Positions 1 through 8,881 of a stretch of DNA of 64,000 nt are shown here, one piece after another; position 1 is the first letter of the stretch, and each line of letters begins with the position of its first letter. The position numbers were made by a program, and so were the translations under genes. Location of the stretch: assembly GCF_030462585.1 (NCBI RefSeq), contig NZ_JASMRU010000002.1:434001-498000 (forward strand), in the 5' to 3' direction. The DNA comes from Pseudomonas sp. CAN1. Lineage in GTDB: Bacteria; Pseudomonadota; Gammaproteobacteria; Pseudomonadales; Pseudomonadaceae. The notes beneath the pieces were generated by a model. The model was not told where the DNA came from and ran no database searches. It saw only the letters and a list, made by a program, of their open reading frames with translations.

Positions 1-526
1 CCTGACCACCTACGACGGGCTGCCAACCTCGCGCAAGCTGAACATGCTCAGCGTCGAGCATGACCTGCCGGTGGAGCTGCACAACTTCATCAACGAGATG
101 AAGCAGGCGTACACGATGGAAATCGTCTACTCGCAGTGCAAGCCGACCTTCAATCACCAGTACGCCCTGTCCTCGCTGAAGAACCGTGGCTACAAGCTGG
201 CTGTGGCCTCCAACTCCATTCGCAACACCGTCGAAGTGATGATGGACAAGGCCCGCCTGGACCAGTACCTGGACCTGAAGTTGTCCAACGAAGACGTGAA
301 GAGCCCCAAGCCGGCGCCAGATATCTACACCAAGGCCATCCAGTCCTTCGGCCTCTCGCCCGACGAATGCCTGATCGTCGAGGACAACGAGAACGGCATT
401 CGTGCCGCCCGCGCTTCGGGAGCCCATGTGCTGGTCGTAGAGGACGTAGCCGACGTCAACCTGGACAACATCACCCGCCGCATCGAGCAGATCGAAGCTC
501 AGCGGCACGAGCGGCTGGAGGCCTGA
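1..526 (+). CDS. HAD-superfamily phosphatase (beta-phosphoglucomutase-like), 5' end outside window
   Basis: Only the last 174 codons are present; the frame enters at base 2 and the start lies upstream. Counting from the first visible residue, HAD motif II is ASNS (69-72), the motif III lysine sits in KSPKPAPD (100-107) and the metal-binding motif IV is VEDNENGI (126-133). These define a Mg-dependent phosphohydrolase or phosphosugar mutase of the beta-PGM/Gph type. The nucleophile Asp motif I is not in the window. The stop codon lies 2 bases before the ATG of a nucleotidyltransferase-like gene, so it probably acts on a sugar phosphate in the glycan pathway encoded downstream; the substrate is inference. 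Confidence 0.85.
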   Translation, partial: LTTYDGLPTSRKLNMLSVEHDLPVELHNFINEMKQAYTMEIVYSQCKPTFNHQYALSSLKNRGYKLAVASNSIRNTVEVMMDKARLDQYLDLKLSNEDVKSPKPAPDIYTKAIQSFGLSPDECLIVEDNENGIRAARASGAHVLVVEDVADVNLDNITRRIEQIEAQRHERLEA

Positions 527-528
527 TC

Positions 529-1260
529 ATGCGCAAGTTGAATATCGTACTGCTCGCCGGTGGCGAAGGCGCTTCGGTGAAGGCCGAAAGCAGCTACCCC
601 GATTACTTGTCCGAGCGTGACGGCGTGCCGTTGATCCAGCATCTGGTGGAGAACTGCCTTGCCCTGGAGCCTGTGCGGATCATCTGCATGCTGCCCAAGG
701 ACGACGTCAGCAAGTACCACCTGCGCAACATGCTGCAGCAGATGACTCCGGTCGCCTCCGTGCAGCCGGTTCAGGCGCTGACCATGGGGGCGGCCTGCAC
801 TGCCCTGCTGGCGGCGGAGAGCATCGACAACAGCGATGAGCTGCTGATCATCAACTGCAACGAACTGCTCGATGGCTCGCTGCGCGACATCGTCGGCGGC
901 TTCCGCAACGACCAGTGCGATGCTGGCGTGGTGGTCTTCAAGTCCCTGCATCCGCGCTATTCCTTCGTACGCATGAATGCCGAGGGTTATGTCACCGAGG
1001 CGGCAGAGAAGAATCCGATCAGCAACCATGCGGTGGCCGGCCTGTACTGGTTCGACCGCGGCGCGGTATTCGTCGAGGCGGTGAAGGAGATGATCCGCAA
1101 GGACGCCAAGGTGAACGACGCCTTCTACATCGCTCCGGCGCTCAATGAGCTGGTGCTGCTGCATAAGAAGATCGGCAGTTTCCGCGTCGAGCCCAACCAG
1201 TACCACCCACTGAAGAACCCCCATCAACTGCATGCTTTCGAAACGGTGGCTGTTCGATGA
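529..1260 (+). CDS. sugar nucleotidyltransferase-like (GT-A fold) protein, degenerate signature
   Basis: A 243-residue protein starting at the ATG just after the HAD stop. The N-terminus IVLLAGGEG matches the start of NTP-transferase/GT-A proteins that make NDP-sugars. The usual G-x-G-T-R-L followed by P-K is altered: GGEGASVKAESSYPDYL stands where the nucleotide-binding loop and lysine would be. ELLIINCNELLDG resembles the second metal-binding strand. It could be an active pyrophosphorylase of unusual type, a sugar-phosphate sensing protein or a glycosyltransferase. It overlaps the following cupin gene by 4 bases (ATGA), which implies translational coupling. The fold is fairly sure, the reaction is not. 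Confidence 0.7.
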   Translation: MRKLNIVLLAGGEGASVKAESSYPDYLSERDGVPLIQHLVENCLALEPVRIICMLPKDDVSKYHLRNMLQQMTPVASVQPVQALTMGAACTALLAAESIDNSDELLIINCNELLDGSLRDIVGGFRNDQCDAGVVVFKSLHPRYSFVRMNAEGYVTEAAEKNPISNHAVAGLYWFDRGAVFVEAVKEMIRKDAKVNDAFYIAPALNELVLLHKKIGSFRVEPNQYHPLKNPHQLHAFETVAVR

Positions 1261-1583
1261 ACTCCGCGAACCTGAAGGACATGGTCAAGGGCTGGTTCGT
1301 CGGGGGGTTTACCCCCACTGCCTTTAGTACCCAGGCCTGCGAAGTCGCAGTGAAGCCTTATAAGACCGGAGACTCGGAGTCCGCGCACTATCACAAGATC
1401 GCCACCGAAGTGACTCTGGTGCTCTCTGGTGAAGTGGAAATGTGCGGCAAGACCTGGGGCGCTGGCGAAATCATCGTTCTGGAGCCAGGCGACATCACCG
1501 CCTTCAAGGCACTCTCCGATGCCGTCACTGTTGTGGTCAAGGTGCCCGGTGCGCTGAACGACAAGTACCTCGTGGAAGCATGA
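1257..1583 (+). CDS. small cupin-domain protein
   Basis: A 108-residue protein whose start overlaps the upstream stop (ATGA). The cupin motif 1 pattern H-x-H-x4-E-x6-G is seen in AHYHKIATEVTLVLSG, and motif 2 follows around VLEPGDITAF. This is a one-domain beta-barrel that usually binds a metal through the two His and the Glu. In polysaccharide clusters such cupins are often sugar epimerases/isomerases or sensors of a pathway intermediate. The coupling to the nucleotidyltransferase-like gene suggests the same pathway. The exact role is unknown. Confidence 0.8.
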   Translation: MNSANLKDMVKGWFVGGFTPTAFSTQACEVAVKPYKTGDSESAHYHKIATEVTLVLSGEVEMCGKTWGAGEIIVLEPGDITAFKALSDAVTVVVKVPGALNDKYLVEA

Positions 1584-1708
1584 TGCTCACCTTTCCAGAA
1601 AAGGGCTCTGCATTGCCTTGCCAGGCACGTTCGCGATACTGCCCTGCAAGCCGGGCATTCGTGTCGCACCGCAGTACCTTGAAGTTCGCAACTAAGGACT
1701 GAGGCAGC

Positions 1709-3493
1709 ATGCTGATTCAACTCAAGCCCCTGAAGCGCCTTGGCTACCCGGAGGCGAAGTTTCTACCCGCGCTATCGGATGATGTGCTCAACAGGGCGCG
1801 TGCCGCTAATGTGCTGACGTTCCGCAGCAAATCCGGAGCTGCTCCCGATCGTGTGATCAAGAATGTGAGTGCGCTGACACGTCTGGATTGGCCCGGCGGC
1901 GACGCCATTGTCCTCCTGGGCCTGCAGACGGACTCACCGCTGGCCCCGCTGATCCTCTGGGACCTCGTCCACGCCGCCCCGGTGGGGGCGACGATCGAGC
2001 TTGTGGAGGCCGTGGGCATCGCGTGCTATCTGACCCGCGAGTACTTCCAGGACGCTCTTGTCCTGGAGGAATCCTCTGCTGGTGTGCGCCGTTACCGTAA
2101 GATCGCCATGCTCGATGCCGAGCATGGTTCGCTCGATGAGTGGACATTCGGCATACCGTCCGGCCCCGACGATGCCACGCTCCTGAATGCCTGCGTTGCT
2201 CGCATTCTGGAACTGCCTATTCCCAAGAAGGAAATCCTGCTCTGTGGACGTCCGTCGGACAGCTTCCTCTATTGGGAGCATGTCCGCATCGTTGGCGAGG
2301 ACATTACAGCGCCGCCGCTGAAGATCTGCTCCAAGAAGAACCGATTGGCGGAGGAGGCCAAGTACGAGAACCTGTGCATCGTGCATGACCGGGTCTTCCT
2401 GCCTGACAACTTCCAGGAAGCGATTCAACGGTTCGGCAACGCCTATCCGCTGACTGCCTTCCAGTCGCTGTACTTCGATGACCATACGAACTTCTGCCTG
2501 CGCCGCTATTCGGACTTCTTCATTTCGCAAGGGCTGATCTCCCATCGCACCGAAGCGCCACGCCGGGACGACAAGTCTGCGACCTCGCGCTTCGCGCCAG
2601 CAATCCTTGAGCGTGTCGAGGACACGGCATTCGCTTATGCGAACGGGCACCGTTACTCGGCAAACGTCTATCCGAGCGGCAGTCTGTACCTTGTGAAAAA
2701 GCGTGTATGGGCGCGCATCCCCCAGGATGAATCGCTGCTCTGGACCGAGTTTGAGGATGTCGAACAGGGCGAGCGTGCTGGCCGCCTGGGAATTCCGTCT
2801 CGTATCAATCCATACGCATTCACCCAGTCCATGCTGTCGCGCAGCATGTTGAACTGGTTGGGCACCACCTTCTGCGAGAACCAGAGTGGGGATATGCGTA
2901 TTCAGCGAACGCTCTTCGAACTGGTTCCATTTCTCTCGCGCAAGCCCGTCAACCGCAAGACCCAGGAACAAGCTGCGCGTGACCACACTGCGTTCATGGC
3001 GCGTTGGGGTATCGAGGCGGATGCGTCGCTTGAGTCACCAGCCGCAGCGGCCGCCAATACCAAGCGACGCCTGCGCTGGCTCGTGCAAGTTATCCATGCG
3101 GCGCGGATTCCGCTGCGCCCTGAGTCGGTTCGCAACTTCATCAACGATGTCGAAAAGCTGGTCGTCAGCGAGCAGATTGCCTACCAGAACAAGCAAGCCA
3201 TGGCGCGGGACATCGTTGAAGGTTCCGAGGAAGCCAGGGCCGCGATCATTCTGCACTGCAGCGAACTGGTGAATCAGTCTGCCCAGCGGCCCGGCGGGAG
3301 GGTCTTCGCCAAGAGTCTTTCGGACTATCTCCCCAGACGAAGCCTGCTGGCGAAGCTCGGCTCCTTTGCCAGTGCCTGGTACCTCTGGCGTCACCGCAAG
3401 GTGATGGTGGCTACCAATCTGGGACTGTTCGGCCTTTACCGGGCGATTGTCGGTTCTACCCCATGGGCTAGCTACAAGGATAAGCAGTCGTGA
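1709..3493 (+). CDS. large glycosyltransferase-like protein (GT-A-like central region)
   Basis: A 594-residue protein preceded by AAGGA and GAGG just before the ATG. Residues 1-150 look like a degenerate Rossmann-type domain. From about residue 155 a GT-A-like region begins, with the strand EILLCGRP and then KKNRLAEEAKYENLCIVHDR, where HDR sits in the position of a DxD-like motif. The last 200 residues are mainly helical and Arg-rich, ending in a short hydrophobic stretch near GSFASAWYLWR. I infer a glycosyltransferase for the surface glycan. No transmembrane helices or signal peptide are clear. It overlaps the next gene (GTGA), so the two are probably co-translated. I do not recognise an exact family. 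Confidence 0.6.
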   Translation: MLIQLKPLKRLGYPEAKFLPALSDDVLNRARAANVLTFRSKSGAAPDRVIKNVSALTRLDWPGGDAIVLLGLQTDSPLAPLILWDLVHAAPVGATIELVEAVGIACYLTREYFQDALVLEESSAGVRRYRKIAMLDAEHGSLDEWTFGIPSGPDDATLLNACVARILELPIPKKEILLCGRPSDSFLYWEHVRIVGEDITAPPLKICSKKNRLAEEAKYENLCIVHDRVFLPDNFQEAIQRFGNAYPLTAFQSLYFDDHTNFCLRRYSDFFISQGLISHRTEAPRRDDKSATSRFAPAILERVEDTAFAYANGHRYSANVYPSGSLYLVKKRVWARIPQDESLLWTEFEDVEQGERAGRLGIPSRINPYAFTQSMLSRSMLNWLGTTFCENQSGDMRIQRTLFELVPFLSRKPVNRKTQEQAARDHTAFMARWGIEADASLESPAAAAANTKRRLRWLVQVIHAARIPLRPESVRNFINDVEKLVVSEQIAYQNKQAMARDIVEGSEEARAAIILHCSELVNQSAQRPGGRVFAKSLSDYLPRRSLLAKLGSFASAWYLWRHRKVMVATNLGLFGLYRAIVGSTPWASYKDKQS

Positions 3494-4113
3494 GCGATGC
3501 ACCGTTGGTGGCGATCATTTCCGCAATGGCCGCGCAGGGGCCGGGGCAGCTTCAGCAGATCAAGGCATGGCTGTTCGAACAGCGCCAGCGCGAAACATTG
3601 CCCTCTTCACTGGTAGTCGATCATTCGGTGGTGCCGGTAGCCGCCAGTCCTGCAGAGGATGGGGCGCCTATGTGGGTCGAGGTCTACGCTGCCGATTTTC
3701 TGCGCCGCAACACCGACAGCTACGGCCCGGATCTGCGGGCGATCCAGGGCGCGCTGGACGAGGCGCAGGGGAAAGGCTTGCTGGTTCGGCAGGCGCTGGG
3801 CGATGTGAAGAACATGCTCGCCTTGCACAAGGTCATGCGCGAGCTGCTCTACGCCTGTGGCAATCCGCCGGCGATCATCGCCTTTGAGGTCGCGCCCAAG
3901 GACATCACTGCAATGAGTTTCAGTGTCGAGGACATGGTTCAGATCAATCCGCGGCGGCTGAGTAACTCGGAAGTGAAAATGTGGCTGAAGACGACTCGTA
4001 CACAGATCCTGTTTTCGCAGCTTCGCACGCTGATGCCGGAGCCGTTGTTCCGTGTCTACAGGGGGCTGAACCACATCATCACCAGGCTGAGCGCGGTGCT
4101 GGACAACAAGTAG
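3490..4113 (+). CDS. conserved-looking protein of unknown function in glycan operon
   Basis: A 207-residue protein that begins at a GTG overlapping the stop of the previous gene. I recognise no family. The sequence is soluble-looking: no signal peptide or membrane segment, an Ala/Gln-rich N-terminal helix, a WVEVYAADFLRRNTDSYG segment in the middle and a basic C-terminal third. The tight GTGA overlap with the 594-residue glycosyltransferase-like gene suggests that the two products form a complex or act in successive steps. About 175 non-coding bases follow before the sulfotransferase gene. Confidence 0.7.
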   Translation: MSDAPLVAIISAMAAQGPGQLQQIKAWLFEQRQRETLPSSLVVDHSVVPVAASPAEDGAPMWVEVYAADFLRRNTDSYGPDLRAIQGALDEAQGKGLLVRQALGDVKNMLALHKVMRELLYACGNPPAIIAFEVAPKDITAMSFSVEDMVQINPRRLSNSEVKMWLKTTRTQILFSQLRTLMPEPLFRVYRGLNHIITRLSAVLDNK

Positions 4114-4288
4114 GAACTGAAGATGGCGGTCAGTTGAGGCTGACCGGCTGGCATGAGTTCGCCGCGCCAGGCGCCTCCGGATTATCAGGGGCACTGGAAG
4201 TTGAAGCGAGACAGATGATCTGTTTTTTCGCGTGGCAGCGAGACTGCTGGCGGCAAGGTTCCGGCGCGAAATGTTTTTGGGGGGAGTG

Positions 4289-5485
4289 ATGGACCAGAAA
4301 ATTACCTGGCTCAATGTGACGGGTAGTCCTCGCAGTGGGACGACGGCGTTGGGTGCTGCACTGAACAAGAGTCAGCACATTGGCGTGCTCCATGAGCATT
4401 ATCCCAAGGACTTTTTCGACTCGATCGAGTCGCTGTTCAAGAATCAGGATTTCCATGCCTCACTGGGTGGATATCCATTCTTTGCCGACTCGATAGTGGC
4501 CCGGGAACGCGATCTCACTCCCATCGTTGAGTCGATCTTTTCGATTGTCTTCAAAAAGTCGCCGAGCATCATCGGTTCCAAGATTCCGGGGTTGCAGCGT
4601 CGCGAAAAGACCCGATACCCGGAAGGCTTCCGGCCGCGGGAAATCAATATCGTCAGAAACCCTGTTGATGTCGTGAACTCTTACCTGAAGAAGAGCGATG
4701 GCACTCTGGCGGAGGATCCCGAGCAGGCATTCTGCGATTGGCTCCATTCGTTCAATTACGCAGTCGCCCAACAGGGTGGTGAAGATTTCTTCTGGGTGCT
4801 CTACGAACGTTTCCGAAGTGCTGAGAACGTCGAAATTGCCACACAGATGGCTGAGTTTCTCAAGATCGATTGCGACTTCGAACTGGAGGAAATGAACTCG
4901 TCCGAGCAGCCGTCCGAAGCGCAGTTCCTGCATAGCGAGTCGGGGAGGCGGACCTTTACCGCCATTACCCGTTTGTTCGACCTGTCCGACTGGGATGCTG
5001 ATGCCACCCGGAAAATCGAGGCCGGCAAGCTGATCGGGTATCCGCTAACCCATGGCGAATCGATTGTATTGCGGGCCGGCGGGAACTCCTGGAAGTACGT
5101 TCACAACGGTTTCTACTCGCCCGAGCCTGACGGCTCTTGGACGCGAGGCCCCGAGGCGATCATCCGCCTGACCCCGGAAGCGACGCTTTCGGGAAAACTC
5201 AGCGTGACGCTGGATGTTTCGTGGAGCCTGAACATTCACGGCGTTGGAACGATGTTCAGTCTCTACCTGGACGACACGCTACTGGGCAATACCACCCTGG
5301 CTCTGGGCGACTCTCAGGGCGCAAGCAACAAGGTCATCTTCAACTGTCCGGCGTTCATTCAGGCAGCAGACTCCGTAACCCTGAAAATAGTCATCGAGAA
5401 CCCCAGGAATCCATCGGCGCTGGGAGTCTCCGCAGACAATCGTGACCTGGGGCTGATGATCCGCTCCATTTCTTTTGGCGTGTGA
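4289..5485 (+). CDS. PAPS-dependent sulfotransferase with C-terminal beta-sandwich domain
   Basis: A 398-residue protein. The start chosen has a GGGGGAG ribosome site just before the ATG; an in-frame ATG 57 bases upstream has none. Residues 1-250 form a sulfotransferase domain: the 5'-phosphosulfate loop is GSPRSGTT (12-19), and the 3'-phosphate contacts are probably R123 and S131 in [10 protein letters not shown]. Residues 258-398 are rich in beta-strands ([20 protein letters not shown] through [14 protein letters not shown]) and resemble the accessory beta-sandwich modules seen in some surface-polysaccharide proteins. It lies directly upstream of an APS kinase that would make its donor PAPS. 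The acceptor is probably a lipid-linked or growing surface glycan (inference). Confidence 0.85.
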   Translation: MDQKITWLNVTGSPRSGTTALGAALNKSQHIGVLHEHYPKDFFDSIESLFKNQDFHASLGGYPFFADSIVARERDLTPIVESIFSIVFKKSPSIIGSKIPGLQRREKTRYPEGFRPREINIVRNPVDVVNSYLKKSDGTLAEDPEQAFCDWLHSFNYAVAQQGGEDFFWVLYERFRSAENVEIATQMAEFLKIDCDFELEEMNSSEQPSEAQFLHSESGRRTFTAITRLFDLSDWDADATRKIEAGKLIGYPLTHGESIVLRAGGNSWKYVHNGFYSPEPDGSWTRGPEAIIRLTPEATLSGKLSVTLDVSWSLNIHGVGTMFSLYLDDTLLGNTTLALGDSQGASNKVIFNCPAFIQAADSVTLKIVIENPRNPSALGVSADNRDLGLMIRSISFGV

Positions 5486-5549
5486 TTCATCACTCCGTGC
5501 AGGAGGCAAACCGCTAGGCGCCTTCTGCGGGATCCAGGGAGGTCCGACG

Positions 5550-6197
5550 ATGACCGCAATCAAGGAATCGAGTGTTCGGAAGGGAAGTATGACTACGCCT
5601 CTAGAGATCGCCAGCGAAGTGCGCTGGCACGATCAGAAAGTCTCGACGCAGATGCGTCTGGATGCGATGGAGCAGAAGGGCATGTGCATCTGGTTTACCG
5701 GGCTTTCCGGCTCCGGCAAGTCGACACTGGCCAATGCGCTGGACCTGGCGCTGCATGGCACCGGCAAGAAAACCTACTTGCTCGATGGCGACAATCTCCG
5801 CCATGGCCTGTGCCAGGACCTCGGGATGCAGGAGCAGGATCGCGCCGAGAATATTCGCCGCGCGGGAGAGGTTGCCAAGCTGATGGTGGATGCCGGGCTC
5901 GTGGTGCTTTGTGCCTTTATCTCGCCCTATCAGCGCGACCGCGACCGTGTGCGCAGCTTGTTCGACGAGGGGCAGTTCCTCGAGGTGCATGTTTCCACAC
6001 CGCTGACAGTGTGCGAGGGGCGTGATCCCAAAGGCCTGTACGGCAAGGCCAGGGTGGGACTCATCAGCGACTTCACGGGCGTCAGTTCCCCCTACGAGGT
6101 GCCGGTTGCGCCGGAGTTCGTTGTGGATACCAGTGGCGAGACCCTGGACTATGCCGTCAGCCGTCTCATGGCGACCGGTGCGGGGTTGTCGTCGTGA
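5550..6197 (+). CDS. cysC: adenylylsulfate (APS) kinase
   Basis: A 215-residue enzyme that phosphorylates APS with ATP to give PAPS. The ATG at 5550 has AGGGAGG seven bases upstream; a second in-frame ATG 39 bases on is worse placed. The P-loop is GLSGSGKST (51-59), the APS-kinase signature DGDNLRHGL is at 79-87, the active serine region [13 protein letters not shown] follows at 123-135, and [12 protein letters not shown] is at 159-170. It is a stand-alone CysC, with no CysD or CysN partner in view, placed between a sulfotransferase and a WavE-type gene. It therefore probably provides PAPS for glycan sulfation and not for cysteine synthesis (inference). It overlaps the next gene (GTGA). Confidence 0.93.
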   Translation: MTAIKESSVRKGSMTTPLEIASEVRWHDQKVSTQMRLDAMEQKGMCIWFTGLSGSGKSTLANALDLALHGTGKKTYLLDGDNLRHGLCQDLGMQEQDRAENIRRAGEVAKLMVDAGLVVLCAFISPYQRDRDRVRSLFDEGQFLEVHVSTPLTVCEGRDPKGLYGKARVGLISDFTGVSSPYEVPVAPEFVVDTSGETLDYAVSRLMATGAGLSS

Positions 6198-7216
6198 AGC
6201 CGGGCCTGTCGACTCGCGATATAGCCGTGATCGTCCAGGGGCCCTTGAAGGACGGCGAGGTCAATATTGCGGCGCGGGCCTTGCGCTCGGTTCTCGAACA
6301 TCTACCAGATGCGCAGGTCATCCTGTCCACCCATGACGATATCGAAGGCCTGCACTTCGAGGGTGTCCTTGTTGTGCAGGCGCAGCCTGCTCGCCAGTTC
6401 ACGGACGTCAATGGCAATCAGAACAACGTCAACAAGCTGATCAGTTCAATGGCCAGCGGGCTGGCCCAGGTGGACCGTGAGTTCTGCATCAAGCTTCGCA
6501 CCGATCATGTGCTGAGCAGTGCTGCCATCGTTGATTGCCTTGACTCGGTGGAGCGGGAGGCTGCCGAAGCGCGCCTGTTCTCCAGCAGAGTCTGCGTCTC
6601 GAATCTATTTCTGCGTAATCCCTGTAAGGTGCCTTACCTGTTTCACCTGACCGACACAGTTCAATTCGGTCGGACCAGGGATCTGCGTACGCTCTGGAAC
6701 ATTCAGCCCATTTCGGACAGCGTCCTCTTCCTGAAGGGAGGGGCACGGATCAATCCCCTGGGCACCTTCCAGGGGTATACGTCGTTCCGACTTCTTCCCG
6801 AGCAGGCAATATTTCTCCAGTTCGCGCAAAAGCAGGGCCTGCAACTCGACCTCGAGCACATTTCGCACACCAGTTTCGAACTCTTCAATGCCTGGGAAGA
6901 ACTCCTGGCCTCGAACTTCGAAGTGTTCGATTGGCAGAACCTCGGCATCCTGCCGCCCAAACGCTTCCTTACCGCGCCCTATTCCCCCGGCTCCCTCATG
7001 ACCCGGGATGATCTGCAGATGCTGCGCACCGGCCGCTCGCCCCTGGCCAGGGCGTTGCGCTACGGGGATCTGCTGATCAACAAATATCTGCTGTGCTGGT
7101 TCAGCCGGCGCTGGCTGGTTTCCGTGGCGTCACTGCTGCTGTTCTCCTTCTCTTCCGAGTTGGCAGTCGGCGCGCGTGACTTTTACAGACGCCTGACGGG
7201 GGCCAGCCGCACCTGA
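6194..7216 (+). CDS. WavE-family lipopolysaccharide synthesis protein
   Basis: A 340-residue protein starting at a GTG that overlaps the APS-kinase stop. It opens with [10 protein letters not shown] and continues with [22 protein letters not shown] and [11 protein letters not shown], then [14 protein letters not shown]; this pattern fits the WavE family, linked in Vibrio to LPS core synthesis and probably glycosyltransferases. The C-terminus carries a hydrophobic stretch ([19 protein letters not shown]) that may anchor it to the inner membrane. Family assignment is by recalled pattern. Its coupling to cysC places it in the same sulfated-glycan pathway. Confidence 0.8.
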   Translation: MKPGLSTRDIAVIVQGPLKDGEVNIAARALRSVLEHLPDAQVILSTHDDIEGLHFEGVLVVQAQPARQFTDVNGNQNNVNKLISSMASGLAQVDREFCIKLRTDHVLSSAAIVDCLDSVEREAAEARLFSSRVCVSNLFLRNPCKVPYLFHLTDTVQFGRTRDLRTLWNIQPISDSVLFLKGGARINPLGTFQGYTSFRLLPEQAIFLQFAQKQGLQLDLEHISHTSFELFNAWEELLASNFEVFDWQNLGILPPKRFLTAPYSPGSLMTRDDLQMLRTGRSPLARALRYGDLLINKYLLCWFSRRWLVSVASLLLFSFSSELAVGARDFYRRLTGASRT

Positions 7217-7264
7217 GCGTGCGGCTTCCTGATTCCCACCCATTGATCGAGAGTCGTTTTTTAC

Positions 7265-7687
7265 ATGAACAAGAAGTTGGTGATTTGCGCGGCGCTGCTG
7301 GCCCTGGCTGGATGCGACAAGGCGGCGGAGCCGAAGGTACAGGCAGTGGTTCGGGCGACACCTGCCGAGGTGCCGAAACAGAACGGCCAGTACTTGCGCT
7401 TCTATCAAATGGCGAATGGTGAGACGCGCCTGGAAGCTCATCGTGTTGCCGGTCAGCTCAAGGCGGTTATCAGTGGCAATCCCGGCTTTACCGTCGAGCC
7501 CGGCAAGTTTCCTGCAGTCAATCCGGTGCTGGTCCGTATCAAGGACTGTGGGCTGATTACTTTCACCCAGGACAAGGGCGATCCTCAGGCGATGACTGCC
7601 AAGCGCACCGACAAGCAGGGATTCAATGCGCAGTGCCCGATCCAGAACCTCGATGGCCTATGGGTCAAACTCTCGGCCAGCGTTTGA
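7265..7687 (+). CDS. small predicted lipoprotein
   Basis: A 140-residue protein with a lipoprotein signal: basic MNKK, a hydrophobic core and the lipobox LALAGC, with the acylated Cys at residue 17. Residue 18 is Asp, which by the +2 rule would favour inner-membrane retention in enterics; this rule is less certain in Pseudomonas. The mature part has two cysteines (in IKDCGL and NAQCPI) that could form a disulfide. No known domain is recognised. It sits inside the glycan operon between the WavE-type and GT4 genes, so a role in glycan assembly or display is possible but unproven. Confidence 0.75.
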   Translation: MNKKLVICAALLALAGCDKAAEPKVQAVVRATPAEVPKQNGQYLRFYQMANGETRLEAHRVAGQLKAVISGNPGFTVEPGKFPAVNPVLVRIKDCGLITFTQDKGDPQAMTAKRTDKQGFNAQCPIQNLDGLWVKLSASV

Positions 7688-7709
7688 TGATCCGACTGGC
7701 GTGCGTCTG

Positions 7710-8828
7710 ATGAAGGTTCTGCACTTCTACAAGACCTTCGGTCTGGAGCAGTACGGTGGCGTCGAAATGTTCATTCGACACCTGACTCACGCCACCTCGA
7801 TCCAGGGTTGCCAGAACACTGTGCTGTCGCTGGCGAAGGAGCCGATGAAACCGGTAACGACGTCCAGCTTCCGTCTGGTTCAGGCCAAGCAGGATCTGCA
7901 TATCGCGTCGACCGGGTTCTCCTGGTCTTCGCTGGGCGCATTCGCGCGCCTTGCGAGGCAAGCGGACGTCATCCACTACCATTTCCCCTGGCCTTTCATG
8001 GACGTGGTCCATCTGCTTAAAGGCCTGGGTAAGCCCAGTGTGGTGACCTATCACTCGGACATCGTGCGGCAGAAGGCTTTGCTGCAACTCTATCGGCCCT
8101 TGATGCGAGCCTTTCTGGGACGAGTCGATTCGATTGCCGCTACCAGCCCCAACTACCTGGAAAGCTCGACTGTCCTGCAGCGCTATCAGGACAAGGCTTG
8201 CTCCATTCCCATAGGCCTGGAGCAGGACCTATACCCGCGTCCGGATGTCACCGAGGTGGGCAAGTTGCATCGGCTTTATGGCGAGCGCTTCTTTCTGTTC
8301 ATTGGTGTGCTGCGCTACTACAAGGGCCTGCACTATTTGCTCGAGGCGATGAAGTCGGCGCCTTGGCCGCTGCTGATCGTTGGTGCCGGACCGATGGAGC
8401 GGGAGCTTATGCAGATGGCGACGGCGCAAGGCCTGAGCAACGTGCATTTCCTCGGGCAGGTCAGCGAGCAGGAAAAGATCGATTTGATGTGCGCCTGCTA
8501 TGGCGTGATCTTCCCCTCGCACCTTCGCTCGGAAGCCTTCGGTATCGGCTTGCTGGAGGGCGCGATGATGGGAAAACCGTTGATCTGCAGTGAAATCGGT
8601 ACCGGCACCAGCTTCATCAATCAGCATGAGGAAACCGGGATCGTTGTCCCGCCGGCCGACGCTGGAGCGTTACGCCAGGCCATGCAGACGTTATGGCATG
8701 ACCCGACGCTGGCGGAGCGTTATGGGCGAGCTGCGCGAGCACGCTTCCTGAATACCTTCACCGCCAGGGGTATGGGTGAGGCTTATAGCGAGCTTTATGC
8801 CCAAGTGGCAGGCCGACAGGCTGGCTGA
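7710..8828 (+). CDS. GT4-family glycosyltransferase
   Basis: A 372-residue GT-B enzyme. I chose the ATG at 7710 (MKVLHFYKTFG), the usual family start; an in-frame GTG lies 9 bases upstream. Family signs are the glycine-rich N-terminal loop YGGVEMFIRHL, FIGVLRYYKGLHYLLEA for the donor-binding Rossmann domain, GAGPMERELM, and the E-x7-E signature in SEAFGIGLLEGAMMGKPL near residues 277-294. Such enzymes add mannose, rhamnose or related sugars from NDP-sugars at the cytoplasmic face. It is the last gene of the operon and is followed at once by a strong terminator. Confidence 0.92.
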   Translation: MKVLHFYKTFGLEQYGGVEMFIRHLTHATSIQGCQNTVLSLAKEPMKPVTTSSFRLVQAKQDLHIASTGFSWSSLGAFARLARQADVIHYHFPWPFMDVVHLLKGLGKPSVVTYHSDIVRQKALLQLYRPLMRAFLGRVDSIAATSPNYLESSTVLQRYQDKACSIPIGLEQDLYPRPDVTEVGKLHRLYGERFFLFIGVLRYYKGLHYLLEAMKSAPWPLLIVGAGPMERELMQMATAQGLSNVHFLGQVSEQEKIDLMCACYGVIFPSHLRSEAFGIGLLEGAMMGKPLICSEIGTGTSFINQHEETGIVVPPADAGALRQAMQTLWHDPTLAERYGRAARARFLNTFTARGMGEAYSELYAQVAGRQAG

Positions 8829-8834
8829 CTAAAG

Positions 8835-8870
8835 AAAACGCCCGGCATCCTTGCCGGGCGTTTTCGTTTC
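8835..8870. terminator. strong intrinsic terminator closing the glycan operon
   Basis: A perfect 13-bp stem, AAAACGCCCGGCA (8835-8847) and TGCCGGGCGTTTT (8852-8864), with a TCCT loop and T-rich flanks on both strands. It should end transcription of the glycan operon and also of the permease gene that converges on it. Confidence 0.93.
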
Positions 8871-8881
8871 ACGTCTAACGC

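Noticed and set aside
4128-4145. Hairpin GGTCAG/CTGACC before the sulfotransferase gene as a terminator
   Set aside because: Only 6 bp with no T-run; too weak to claim a transcript end inside the operon.
1-8830. Genomic island with integrase or attachment site
   Set aside because: The glycan cluster looks compositionally softer than the core, but no integrase, tRNA junction or direct repeat is visible; the left edge is outside the window.
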